From positions 54,411-118,410 of the forward strand of contig DASRRI010000061.1 of NCBI GenBank assembly GCA_035695765.1: a DNA stretch of 64,000 nucleotides. The letters run 5' to 3'. Positions 36,136 to 43,645 of this stretch are shown here, piece by piece (position 1 is the first letter of the stretch; each line of letters starts with the position of its first letter). This DNA comes from Dongia_A sp035695765. Its GTDB lineage: Bacteria; Pseudomonadota; Alphaproteobacteria; Dongiales; Dongiaceae. The notes under the pieces are model-generated. The model had not been told where the DNA came from, searched no databases, and was given only the letters and a program-made list of their open reading frames with translations. The translations under genes were made by a program, and so were the position numbers.

Positions 36136-36727
36136 GCTGTCACCCGCTGCGCCTTGTTCAAAATCGATACCGTCCCCGCTCGGCGCGGGATTCAACCAAT
36201 GGATGACCGCCGCTCAGATCGATCGAACGGTCACTTTTTCGCCGGACCGGCCGCTGGAATCAGGCCGATCCGGCGCCTCTAGGGCGCAACTTAGAATTGA
36301 AATAGCTAGTACATATTTCCGACAGGACCGCGGACCAGACAGACCTGTCGCGGCCCGCTATCGGCCCTGTGGCGTCATCACCACAGCATAGCGCCTCGGC
36401 GTGCCAAGGCAAGCTGTGGGGCCTCCCATTACCCATCGCCCCAGGAGTTGTCTGAGGAGTGGGCGTTAACGTCTTGACCTGCAGCATATCTATCTGTTTT
36501 TTTTAAGTTATTTTTGCCTAGCCCGACTGCCGCGTTCGGCTGCGGCACCCCTGTTTTCGGCTGGGGATAACTCTAACGCGGGGCTCTCTCCGCGCGCAAC
36601 ATGACCGAATCAAGAACGTCAAAATGGCGGTTAATGGATGGCCGACTGTGGCCCGGCTGCCACAGATATTGGTCAGACAATTGCGCAACGCAGGGTCGCG
36701 TAAATACATCATTCGCCCTGTGAAACG

Positions 36728-36761
36728 GCAATCGCCGCGAAGCGGCCTTCGCGGCGATTGC
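36728..36761 (-). terminator. Strong hairpin downstream of rpsT
   Basis: Perfect 15-bp stem, GCAATCGCCGCGAAG with its complement, around a 4-nt CGGC loop. It lies 55 nt beyond the rpsT stop on its strand. Only a short T run follows (CGTTTCAC), so termination may be factor-assisted or the hairpin may protect the mRNA end. Confidence 0.5.
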
Positions 36762-36782
36762 AACAATTGCGACCGGTTAGAG

Positions 36783-36804
36783 CGCGAACCTGATCAGGTT
36801 CGCG
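36783..36804. repeat. 22-nt perfect palindrome after rpsT
   Basis: CGCGAACCTGATCAGGTTCGCG is its own reverse complement and starts 12 nt past the rpsT stop. It may be a dispersed repeat, part of the rpsT terminator, or a protein-binding site. Confidence 0.6.
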
Positions 36805-36816
36805 AAGCTGTAACAA

Positions 36817-37080
36817 TCAGCCGAGGGCCTTCAGGCGCTTGGTCAGGCGCGAAATCTTGCGCGCCACCGTGTTGCGGTGCATCACGCCCTTGGAAACGCC
36901 ACGCTGCATCGCCGGCTCGGCAGCCCGGAGAGCGGCAAGCGCCGCGGCCTTGTCGCCGGAGGCGAGCGCGGTCTCCGCCTTTTTCACTTCGGTCTTGATC
37001 TGGCTGACGCGCGCCCGGTTGCGCAGGGTGCGCTTGGGCGTCTGGCGGATGCGCTTTTCAGCCGATTTGTGGTGAGCCAT
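36817..37080 (-). CDS. rpsT: 30S ribosomal protein S20
   Basis: 87 residues from ATG 37080 (MAHHKSAEKR). S20 binds 16S rRNA helices in the small subunit. The basic sequence KRIRQTPKRTLRNRARVSQI and the terminal KGVMHRNTVARKISRLTKRL are standard. A further in-frame ATG 15 nt upstream is not conserved. Single-gene unit with a strong promoter just upstream and hairpins downstream, located beside dnaA as in many Alphaproteobacteria. Confidence 0.98.
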   Translation of the reverse strand: MAHHKSAEKRIRQTPKRTLRNRARVSQIKTEVKKAETALASGDKAAALAALRAAEPAMQRGVSKGVMHRNTVARKISRLTKRLKALG

Positions 37081-37120
37081 GAGACAATTATCCATATCAG
37101 TCGGTCAAACTCGGGCGCGG

Positions 37121-37149
37121 GTTATATAGGCGGTGCCCTATAAGGTCAA
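37121..37149 (-). promoter_or_regulatory. Promoter of rpsT
   Basis: Minus strand TTGACC (37149 to 37144), 17 nt, TATAAC (37126 to 37121), about 40 nt before rpsT. This is the best sigma-70 match in the neighbourhood, as expected for a ribosomal protein gene. Confidence 0.7.
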
Positions 37150-37239
37150 CCCGCACCTATCCGCCGCCGAGAACCGGGGCTATGGACGAATGAGCCGGCG
37201 CAGCGCATATACCACCCGCGACCGGATAAAGGATTGCAG

Positions 37240-38085
37240 ATGGCGGCGCTGCCGTTCCTGAAAATGCATGGGCTGGGCAATGATTTCGTGGTGATCGACA
37301 CGCGCGATCGCCCGGTCGCCCTCACCTTGCCGCAGCGCCGCTGGATCGCCGACCGCAAGCGGGGGATCGGCTGCGACCAGCTGATCCTTTTGGAGCCGCC
37401 GAAGCAGCGGGTCGCGGACGTGTTCATGCGTATCCACAATCCCGACGGCGGAGAGGCTGGTGCCTGCGGCAATGCCACGCGCTGCATCGCCGCCAAGGTG
37501 ATGGCCGAGAAGGCCAGCAAGCATGTGATCGTCGAGACTGTATCCGGCCTGCTCGATGCCGACGCCATGGATGGCGGACGCATCGCCGTCGATATGGGGC
37601 TGGTCCTGCTGGATTGGCGCGAGATTCCGTTGGCGGAAGCGCACGATACACTTCATCTGCCGCTCAGTCTTGGACCGCTCAGCGATCCGGTCGGGGTCAA
37701 TGTCGGCAATCCGCATGCGGTATTCTTCGTACCGGATGCGGAGCAGATCGATCTTTCCAGTTTAGGCCCGGTGCTGGAGCACCATCGGCTGTTCCCGGAA
37801 CGCGCCAATATCGAGGCCGCGCAGATCCTGTCGCCCGAGCGCATCCGCATGCGGGTGTGGGAGCGCGGCGCCGGCATCACCCAGGCCTGCGGCAGCGGCG
37901 CCTGCGCGACGTTGGTGGCAGCGGCGCGGCGCAAGCTTACGGGCCATAGCGCGACCATCGTGCTGGATGGCGGCGAGCTGCTGATCGAATGGCTGGCAGA
38001 CAATCATGTGCGCATGACCGGCGACTGGGCGGAAAGCTTCCGCGGCGAGATCGACATTGCCGAGCTGGAGCGTGCCGTTGCCTGA
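37240..38085 (+). CDS. dapF: Diaminopimelate epimerase
   Basis: 281 residues from ATG 37240 (AAAGGA upstream). Cofactor-free epimerase converting LL- to meso-diaminopimelate for lysine and peptidoglycan. The two active-site cysteines are Cys76 (GACGNATRC) and Cys217 (QACGSGACAT). MHGLGNDFVVID, HNPDGGEAG and NVGNPHAVFFV are also intact. Its 3' end adjoins mtaB, and the ftsY gene follows; dapF-mtaB-ftsY is a frequent alphaproteobacterial order. Confidence 0.97.
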   Translation: MAALPFLKMHGLGNDFVVIDTRDRPVALTLPQRRWIADRKRGIGCDQLILLEPPKQRVADVFMRIHNPDGGEAGACGNATRCIAAKVMAEKASKHVIVETVSGLLDADAMDGGRIAVDMGLVLLDWREIPLAEAHDTLHLPLSLGPLSDPVGVNVGNPHAVFFVPDAEQIDLSSLGPVLEHHRLFPERANIEAAQILSPERIRMRVWERGAGITQACGSGACATLVAAARRKLTGHSATIVLDGGELLIEWLADNHVRMTGDWAESFRGEIDIAELERAVA

Positions 38086-39337
38086 AGCCAAGCTCATCAC
38101 CTTCGGCTGCCGACTAAACGCCTTCGAAACCGAGGTGATGCGCGGCCATGCCGCAGCGGCCGGCCTCGGCGATGCCATCATCGTCAACACCTGCGCCGTG
38201 ACCGCCGAAGCCGAGCGGCAGGCGCGCCAGGCGATCCGCAAGGTGCGGCGCGAGAATCCCAGCGCCCGCATCATCGCAACCGGGTGTGCGGTGCAGATCT
38301 CGCCCGACCGATATGCGGCGATGCCGGAGATCGACCACGTCATCGGCAACGAAGAGAAGCTGAAGGCGGAGAGTTTCTTCGCCCTCGCGGGTTATGATGC
38401 GCCGCGTGTTGCCGTGGCCGATATCATGGGCGTGAAGGAGACCGCCGGGCACCTCATCTCGGGCTATGCCGAGCGCACGCGGGCCTTTGTCGAGATCCAG
38501 CAGGGCTGCGACCACCGCTGCACCTTCTGCATCATCCCCTATGGGCGCGGCAACAACCGGTCGGTGCCGATCGGCGAAGTGGTGGCGCAGGTGCGCACCC
38601 TGGTCGAGAACGGCGTCAAGGAAGTCGTGCTGACGGGGGTCGACATCACCGGCTATGGCGGCGATCTGCCGGGCCAGCCCAGCCTCGGTCAGTTGTGCCG
38701 GCGGCTGCTGGCCCTGGTCCCAGATTTGCCGCGGCTGCGCTTGAGCTCGATCGACGTGGTCGAGATCGACGCGGATTTGAAGCGCTTGATCGCAGAAGAG
38801 CCGCGGCTGATGCCACATCTGCATCTCAGCCTGCAGGCCGGCGACGATATGATCCTGAAACGCATGAAGCGGCGGCATCTGCGCGATGACGCAATCCGGT
38901 TCTGCCGCGAAGCGCGCGCATTGCGGCCCGACATCGTGTTCGGTGCCGACCTGATCGCCGGCTTCCCGACTGAAACGGAAGAGATGTTCGCGAATTCCCT
39001 GGCACTGGTCGAGGAATGCGGGCTCACCTTCCTGCATGTCTTTCCGTTCTCCGCGCGCGTAGGAACGCCGGCAGCGCGCATGCCCCAGCTGGCCGGGCCG
39101 GTGCGCAAGGAGCGCGCCGCGCGGTTGCGCGCAACAGGCCAGCGGGCGCTAGGCCAGTATCTTTCCGGCAGGATCGGTGCGGCGACGCGCTTGCTGGTAG
39201 AGCGCAGCGAGGACGGCGAAGCGTTCGGCCACAACGATCATTTCGCGCCCGTTCGCCTCAAGGGGAGCGCGCCGCAGGGCGCCATTGTTGACGCGCGGGT
39301 GACCGCCGCCACGGAAGAGCATCTGATCGCCGCATGA
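38078..39337 (+). CDS. mtaB: tRNA t6A37 methylthiotransferase MtaB
   Basis: 419 residues if started at TTG 38078, with GGAG seven nt upstream and overlapping the dapF end; GTG 38072 is an alternative. Radical SAM methylthiotransferase making ms2t6A at position 37 of tRNAs reading ANN codons. The N-terminal UPF0004 domain has cysteines in TFGCRLN, VNTCAVT and TGCAV. The radical SAM cluster is CDHRCTFCIIPYGRG, and a TRAM-like C-terminus follows. The FCIIPYGRG and NTCAVTAEAE forms fit MtaB rather than MiaB or RimO. The stop overlaps ftsY (ATGA). Confidence 0.94.
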   Translation: MPEAKLITFGCRLNAFETEVMRGHAAAAGLGDAIIVNTCAVTAEAERQARQAIRKVRRENPSARIIATGCAVQISPDRYAAMPEIDHVIGNEEKLKAESFFALAGYDAPRVAVADIMGVKETAGHLISGYAERTRAFVEIQQGCDHRCTFCIIPYGRGNNRSVPIGEVVAQVRTLVENGVKEVVLTGVDITGYGGDLPGQPSLGQLCRRLLALVPDLPRLRLSSIDVVEIDADLKRLIAEEPRLMPHLHLSLQAGDDMILKRMKRRHLRDDAIRFCREARALRPDIVFGADLIAGFPTETEEMFANSLALVEECGLTFLHVFPFSARVGTPAARMPQLAGPVRKERAARLRATGQRALGQYLSGRIGAATRLLVERSEDGEAFGHNDHFAPVRLKGSAPQGAIVDARVTAATEEHLIAA

Positions 39338-40272
39338 CCATCGAAAATTCGGAGAGCGAAAAGCGCGGCTGGTTCCAGCGCCTGAAAGCGGGGCTTACCC
39401 GCACCTCCACCAAGATCACCGGCAGCATCTCCGGCCTTTTCACAAAGAAGAAGCTGGACCGGGAGTTGTTGAACGAATTGGAAGAGGCGCTGATCGCCGC
39501 CGACCTCGGCCCGGCGACGGCGGCGCGCCTGACCCAGGCGCTCGCCAAGGACCGCTTCGAGAAGGAGATCACCGAGCAGGAGGTGCGCGAGATCTTCGCC
39601 GCCGAGATCGCGGCGATTTTGAAACCGGTGGCGCAGCCGCTGACCTTGAGCCAGCGCAAGCCGCATGTCGTGCTGGTGATCGGCGTCAACGGCTCCGGCA
39701 AGACCACCACCATCGGCAAGCTGGCGCAGAGCTACAAGCGCACCGGCAAGCAGGTGATGCTGGCAGCCGGCGATACCTTCCGTGCGGCGGCGGTGGAGCA
39801 GCTCAAGATCTGGGGGGACCGCGCCGGCGTCAAGGTCGTGGCGCGCGAGACCGGCGCCGATGCCGCGGGGCTTGCCTATGACGCGCTGGCGGCGGCAAAA
39901 GCGGAAGGCACGGACCTGCTGCTGATCGATACCGCCGGCCGCCTGCAGAACAAGACCGATTTGATGGCCGAGCTGCAGAAGATCCTGCGCGTCATCCGCA
40001 AGCTTGACCCCGAGGCGCCGCACAGCACCCTTCTGGTGCTGGACGCGACCACCGGGCAGAACGCCCATTCCCAGGTCGAGATCTTCAAGGCGATGTGCAA
40101 CGTTAGCGGCCTCATCGTCACCAAGCTCGACGGCTCGGCCAAGGGCGGCGTGCTGGTGGCGCTGGCGGAAAAGTTCAAGCTGCCGGTGCATGCCGTCGGC
40201 GTCGGCGAAACGGCGGAGGATCTGCGCCCGTTCGACGCCGAGGTGTTCGCGAAGGATCTGATGGACGTTTAG
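39334..40272 (+). CDS. ftsY: Signal recognition particle receptor FtsY
   Basis: 312 residues. SRP GTPase at the inner membrane that receives ribosome-nascent-chain-SRP complexes. The short N-terminus is basic and amphipathic (RGWFQRLKAGLTRTSTK) without the long acidic A domain of E. coli. The N domain is followed by G domain motifs GVNGSGKTTTIGKLA, DTFRAAA, DTAGR, TKLDGSAKGG and the GVGETAEDLRPF end. Coupled to mtaB by ATGA. A small hairpin follows the stop (about 40274-40289). Confidence 0.97.
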   Translation: MTIENSESEKRGWFQRLKAGLTRTSTKITGSISGLFTKKKLDRELLNELEEALIAADLGPATAARLTQALAKDRFEKEITEQEVREIFAAEIAAILKPVAQPLTLSQRKPHVVLVIGVNGSGKTTTIGKLAQSYKRTGKQVMLAAGDTFRAAAVEQLKIWGDRAGVKVVARETGADAAGLAYDALAAAKAEGTDLLLIDTAGRLQNKTDLMAELQKILRVIRKLDPEAPHSTLLVLDATTGQNAHSQVEIFKAMCNVSGLIVTKLDGSAKGGVLVALAEKFKLPVHAVGVGETAEDLRPFDAEVFAKDLMDV

Positions 40273-40276
40273 GCGC

Positions 40277-41023
40277 TCAAGGAGCGCTACGCACCACGAA
40301 CGACTCGAGATCCGCCCCGACCTGCTCCGAGACGCGGAATGAACGCGCCAGCTTGGTACCGGCCACCATGATGCCGATCCGGTGCCCTTCCATGTCGCGC
40401 ATGCTCATGCAGACGTGGACTGGCGACTGATCCGTCTTGGTTGCGCCGCAGAGCAGGATGTGAGGCCGTTCGAGCCCGCTGGAAGGGCGGAACAGAATGA
40501 CCCCCGGCCCACCGGCCTTTTTGTCCGCGCGCTTGCCTTGGAGCAGATCGGCTTCGAGATACGAGAATTCAAAGTGCTGCAGAATCCCGGATTCATCTAC
40601 CGGAACATCCGCCGCGAACCCCTCGTCTGAGCCCGGTGTCGAGGCGTTCTGCATGATACTGGCGGCGATCAATTTCATGAACTGGTCGAAGCCGTTCTGA
40701 CCGCTTGCGCTATCGGCAGCGCCCACGATCGTTTCGCCGATCCAGGCGCGCGCCAAGGTCAACTCGAGCTCATTGCCGGCCGCCGGTTTGTCCTTGGTGG
40801 GGCGGGGGATCGGCTCATCGCCCTGCCAGGCCATCCAATCCACCCCATCCGAGGTGAGCAGATAGCGTTCGTTGCCACCTGGGACACAGAGCAGCAGGCC
40901 ATCAAAATCGCGCCCCGCCGCGCCGGGCGGGCAGTGATTGCCGGCATTCTGGGATGCGGCGCTGGCCATACCGGGCGCAGCGAGACAAGCCAGCACGGCA
41001 GCGACGTGAAGGATGAAGCGCAT
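40277..41023 (-). CDS. Secreted protein of unknown function
   Basis: 248 residues from ATG 41023. Signal peptide MRFILHVAAVLACLAAPGMA with a cleavage site near ASA. The mature protein has four Cys (HCPPGAAG, LLLCVPGG, HILLCGAT, VHVCMSM), likely two disulfides, and a mid-region FDQFMKLIAASIMQNAS. No family I recognise. It is divergent from kynA across about 65 nt and convergent with ftsY. Confidence 0.75.
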   Translation of the reverse strand: MRFILHVAAVLACLAAPGMASAASQNAGNHCPPGAAGRDFDGLLLCVPGGNERYLLTSDGVDWMAWQGDEPIPRPTKDKPAAGNELELTLARAWIGETIVGAADSASGQNGFDQFMKLIAASIMQNASTPGSDEGFAADVPVDESGILQHFEFSYLEADLLQGKRADKKAGGPGVILFRPSSGLERPHILLCGATKTDQSPVHVCMSMRDMEGHRIGIMVAGTKLARSFRVSEQVGADLESFVVRSAP

Positions 41024-41088
41024 TGTGTTAGACAGACCCTCTTCCACCGGACCACACTGGCGGTCGCATTCGAAACGAAGCTCCAGCC

Positions 41089-41967
41089 ATGCGCAAAGAT
41101 AAACGGACTGATCCGAAATTGCACCGCCCCCGTGAGGCCGGCATCAAGACCGATTTCGCCGGCAAGGGGCGCGAGACCTATTCGGATTTCCTGCAGCTCG
41201 ATGTTCTGCTCGGTCTGCAGGCGACCTTGCACGACCCGCCGCAGCGCGACGAGCTACTGTTCATCGTGATCCATCAGGTAAGCGAATTGTGGCTGAAGCT
41301 GATGCATCACGAGCTGAACGAAGCGCGGCGCGAGATCGCGGACGACCAGCTGCCCCAGGCGCTGAAGCATTTCGCCCGCGTGAAGGCGATCCAGGAGCAG
41401 CTGATCGCGGCCTGGCGGGTGCTCAACACCATGACGCCGGCGGATTACCTGGAGTTCCGCCATGTGCTCGGCAAGTCCTCAGGCTTCCAGAGCTGGGGCT
41501 ACCGCCTGGTCGAATACATTCTCGGCAACAAGGACCCGGGCTACATCAAAGTCCACGGGCACGACCCCGCGGTTGTCGCGCGGCTGGAGGCTGCCCTCGG
41601 CGAGCCTTCGCTCTATGACGAGGTGCTGCGGCTGCTGGCCCGGCGCGGCTTCAAGCTGCCGGCCGCCGTGCTGAAGCGCGATTGGCGCAAGCCGTTCGGC
41701 GGGCACAAGACCGTGGTCGATGCCTGGCTCATCATCTATCGCAAACCGCGCGACCATTGGGATCTCTACGACCTCGCCGAAAAGCTAATGGACATGGAGA
41801 CGCTGTTCCAGCGCTGGCGCTTCGATCACGTGAGCGCAGTCGAGCGCGTGATCGGCCAGCAGCCCGGCACAGGCGGCTCCAGCGGCGTCGCGTTCCTCAA
41901 GAAGGCGCTCGATCTGCGCTTCTTCCACGATCTCTATGAAGTCCGCAATCGGCTGATCTATGGATAA
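41089..41967 (+). CDS. kynA: Tryptophan 2,3-dioxygenase
   Basis: 292 residues. Heme enzyme opening the indole ring of L-tryptophan to N-formylkynurenine, first step of the kynurenine pathway. Typical segments are TYSDFLQLDVLLGLQ, FIVIHQVSELWLKLMHHEL, EFRHVLGKSSGFQS, and the heme-ligand His in FDHVSAVERVIG followed by GTGGSSGVAFL. Full length for the bacterial enzyme. kynB and kynU are not adjacent; a toxin-antitoxin pair follows within 20-40 nt. Confidence 0.97.
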   Translation: MRKDKRTDPKLHRPREAGIKTDFAGKGRETYSDFLQLDVLLGLQATLHDPPQRDELLFIVIHQVSELWLKLMHHELNEARREIADDQLPQALKHFARVKAIQEQLIAAWRVLNTMTPADYLEFRHVLGKSSGFQSWGYRLVEYILGNKDPGYIKVHGHDPAVVARLEAALGEPSLYDEVLRLLARRGFKLPAAVLKRDWRKPFGGHKTVVDAWLIIYRKPRDHWDLYDLAEKLMDMETLFQRWRFDHVSAVERVIGQQPGTGGSSGVAFLKKALDLRFFHDLYEVRNRLIYG

Positions 41968-42009
41968 TTCCATCTTCTATAACGTATTGCGTTATGCCGA
42001 CGGAAAGAT

Positions 42010-42258
42010 TTGGCGTGGGGGCGGAGCCGCCATTTGCCTTATGCCATTCAGAACACCGCCTTGCGCAAGTTGCGCCTACTGCATGCAGCCAAGTCGCTCG
42101 TGGATTTACGCATTCCGCCTGGCAATCATCTGGAAGCGCTCAAGGGCAATCGCAAAGGCCAATGGAGCATCCGCATAAATGATCAGAGGCGGATATGCTT
42201 TCACTGGAGCCCGAATCAAGGAGGTCCAAGCGATGTCGAAGTCGCCGACTACCACTGA
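42010..42258 (+). CDS. higB: HigB/RelE-type toxin, N-terminus probably frameshifted
   Basis: 82 residues in the open frame (TTG 42010). The body matches HigB-family mRNA interferases: ALRKLRLLHAAKSLVDLRIP, then PPGNHLEALKGNRKGQ, SIRINDQRRICFHW and the terminal DVEVADYH. The N-terminal strand expected in full-length HigB (about 12 residues, such as YADGKIWRG) is encoded instead in the frame entered from 41987, and one missing G in the GGGGG run at 42016-42020 would join them. So the gene is either a recently broken toxin, a shortened one, or a base-calling artefact. The antitoxin gene overlaps its 3' end. Confidence 0.6.
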   Translation: MAWGRSRHLPYAIQNTALRKLRLLHAAKSLVDLRIPPGNHLEALKGNRKGQWSIRINDQRRICFHWSPNQGGPSDVEVADYH

Positions 42259-42541
42259 GCTTCATAATCCTCACCCAGGAGAAATCCTGCTCGAAGAATT
42301 CCTGGAGCCGATGGGCGTGTCGCAGAATGCGCTCGGGCGAGCGATTGGAGTGCCGCCGCGACGCATCAACGAGATCGTCCATGGCCTCCGGGGAATTACT
42401 GCGGATACCGATTTGAGGTTTGCACGGTTCTTCGGGATCTCGGAAGGCTTCTTCATGACTCTGCAAAGCGAATATGATCTGATGCTGAGGCGCCGCGAAA
42501 TTGCCCCTGAGCTGAAGTCGATCAAGCCGCGCGCAGCATGA
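42233..42541 (+). CDS. higA: HigA-type antitoxin, XRE family
   Basis: 102 residues from ATG 42233, 8 nt after the strong AAGGAGGT. It opens with the HigA hallmark HNPHPGEILLEEFLEPMGVS, then a helix-turn-helix (QNALGRAIGVPPRRINEIVH) and the VapI-type end FARFFGISEGFFMTLQ. It neutralises HigB by direct binding and normally represses the pair. It begins inside the toxin gene, and its stop overlaps the next start (ATGA), so the dehydratase gene downstream could be read from the same transcript. Confidence 0.92.
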   Translation: MSKSPTTTELHNPHPGEILLEEFLEPMGVSQNALGRAIGVPPRRINEIVHGLRGITADTDLRFARFFGISEGFFMTLQSEYDLMLRRREIAPELKSIKPRAA

Positions 42542-43539
42542 CGAACGATTGGCCCGAACTCTCCGAAATCCGGGCGACGCAGGCGTTGCTGGCGCCGCAT
42601 ATCGTGCGTACACCGACGATTGCTTGGGCGTCGCCCACCCTGGCGCGGCGTCTAGGTGATCGGACGGAGCTGTTCCTGAAGCTCGAGCTGTTCCAGGTGA
42701 CGGGCACCTTCAAGGTGCGCGGGGCGCTGACCTGGGCGCTGTCTCTGACGCCGGAGCAAAAGGCGCGCGGCGTCACGGCAGTCAGTGCGGGCAATCATGC
42801 GATCGCGGCAGCCTTCGCGGCGAAAGCGATCGGCGCGCCGGCCAAGATCGTCGTGCTCAAGAGCTGCAATCCATTGCGCCTAGCCATGGCGCGGGAGCTC
42901 GGCGCGGATATCCAGATCGCGGAGAACGGACCGGAAGGCTTCGCCATCATCGACTGGCTGGTGAAGGAAGAAGGCCTCACCTTCATTCATCCGTTCGATG
43001 GGCCGAATGTGGCGCGCGGTACCGGAACGCTCGGCGCCGAGATCGCGGACGATGTGCCCGATCTCGACGCGGTGGTTGTGGCGGTGGGCGGTGGCGGCCT
43101 TGCCTCGGGCATGGCGCGCGCGATCAAGCTGCTACAGCCCAACTGCAAGGTCTATGGCGTGGAGCCGGTCGGGGCGCCAAGCATGCGCCGCTCCTTCGAC
43201 CAGGGCGCGCCAGTCAAGCTCGACCGCATCGATACGATCGCGGATTCCCTCGCCCCGCCGATGTCCCTGCCCTACAGCTTCGGCCTGGCGCGCGCCCATA
43301 TGGATGACATCGTGCTGGTTGACGACGATTCCATGTGTGCTGCTCTCGCCTTGCTGCAGGCCGAAGCCAAGCTGGCAGTCGAACCAGCCGCTGCTGCGCC
43401 GACCGCGGCCGCCACGGGCCCGTTGCGCGAGCGGCTCATCGGCAAGCGCGTCTGCCTCGTCATCTGCGGCGCCAATATCGACGCCGATACCTACGGAAAC
43501 CTTCTGGAGCGCGGGCGAAAGGCCCAGGCGGCCCATTAG
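42538..43539 (+). CDS. Threonine/serine dehydratase-like PLP enzyme
   Basis: 333 residues. Fold type II PLP enzyme of the threonine dehydratase/serine racemase group. PLP lysine Lys59 lies in GTFKVRGA, the substrate loop is VSAGNHAIAAAFAA, and the phosphate-binding glycine loop is VGGGGLASGM. There is no C-terminal ACT regulatory domain, so it resembles the catabolic or broad-specificity form. It probably yields 2-oxobutyrate or pyruvate plus ammonia. Coupled to higA by ATGA although no functional link is expected; kynA upstream also belongs to amino-acid catabolism. Confidence 0.87.
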   Translation: MTNDWPELSEIRATQALLAPHIVRTPTIAWASPTLARRLGDRTELFLKLELFQVTGTFKVRGALTWALSLTPEQKARGVTAVSAGNHAIAAAFAAKAIGAPAKIVVLKSCNPLRLAMARELGADIQIAENGPEGFAIIDWLVKEEGLTFIHPFDGPNVARGTGTLGAEIADDVPDLDAVVVAVGGGGLASGMARAIKLLQPNCKVYGVEPVGAPSMRRSFDQGAPVKLDRIDTIADSLAPPMSLPYSFGLARAHMDDIVLVDDDSMCAALALLQAEAKLAVEPAAAAPTAAATGPLRERLIGKRVCLVICGANIDADTYGNLLERGRKAQAAH

Positions 43540-43596
43540 CGCCGGACGATGATCGACCTGATCGATCACAATAAGTGAAATAATCCGGTTTACTAT

Positions 43597-43613
43597 TTGC
43601 GAATCATTCGCAA
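43597..43613 (+). promoter_or_regulatory. Fur/Mur-like operator ahead of mntH
   Basis: TTGCGAATCATTCGCAA is a perfect 8-1-8 inverted repeat, 33 nt before the mntH start. It lies between a possible -35 TTTACT (43589-43594) and -10 CAATAT (43611-43616). Form and place fit Fur-superfamily sites of Alphaproteobacteria, where Mur, the manganese-responsive member, controls Mn uptake genes. Binding is inferred. Confidence 0.6.
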
Positions 43614-43645
43614 TATCCTGCATGGAAGGTGCAAGGAGCATCGCC

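Larger units (their letters stand above)
36136..36816. other. 0.68-kb gene-free gap between rhodanese-dnaA and rpsT; possible origin region
   Basis: No open frame here looks coding. Seen are AT-rich patches at 36289-36318 and 36484-36520 (TTTTTTTTAAGTTATTTTT at 36497-36515) in otherwise GC-rich DNA, one near DnaA box TGGGGATAA at 36561-36569 (8 of 9 against TGTGGATAA), and two strong hairpins near rpsT. Position next to dnaA and the AT-rich block make it a candidate for oriC, but there is no cluster of good DnaA boxes, so this is weak. In other members of the class the origin lies elsewhere, for example by hemE. Confidence 0.35.
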
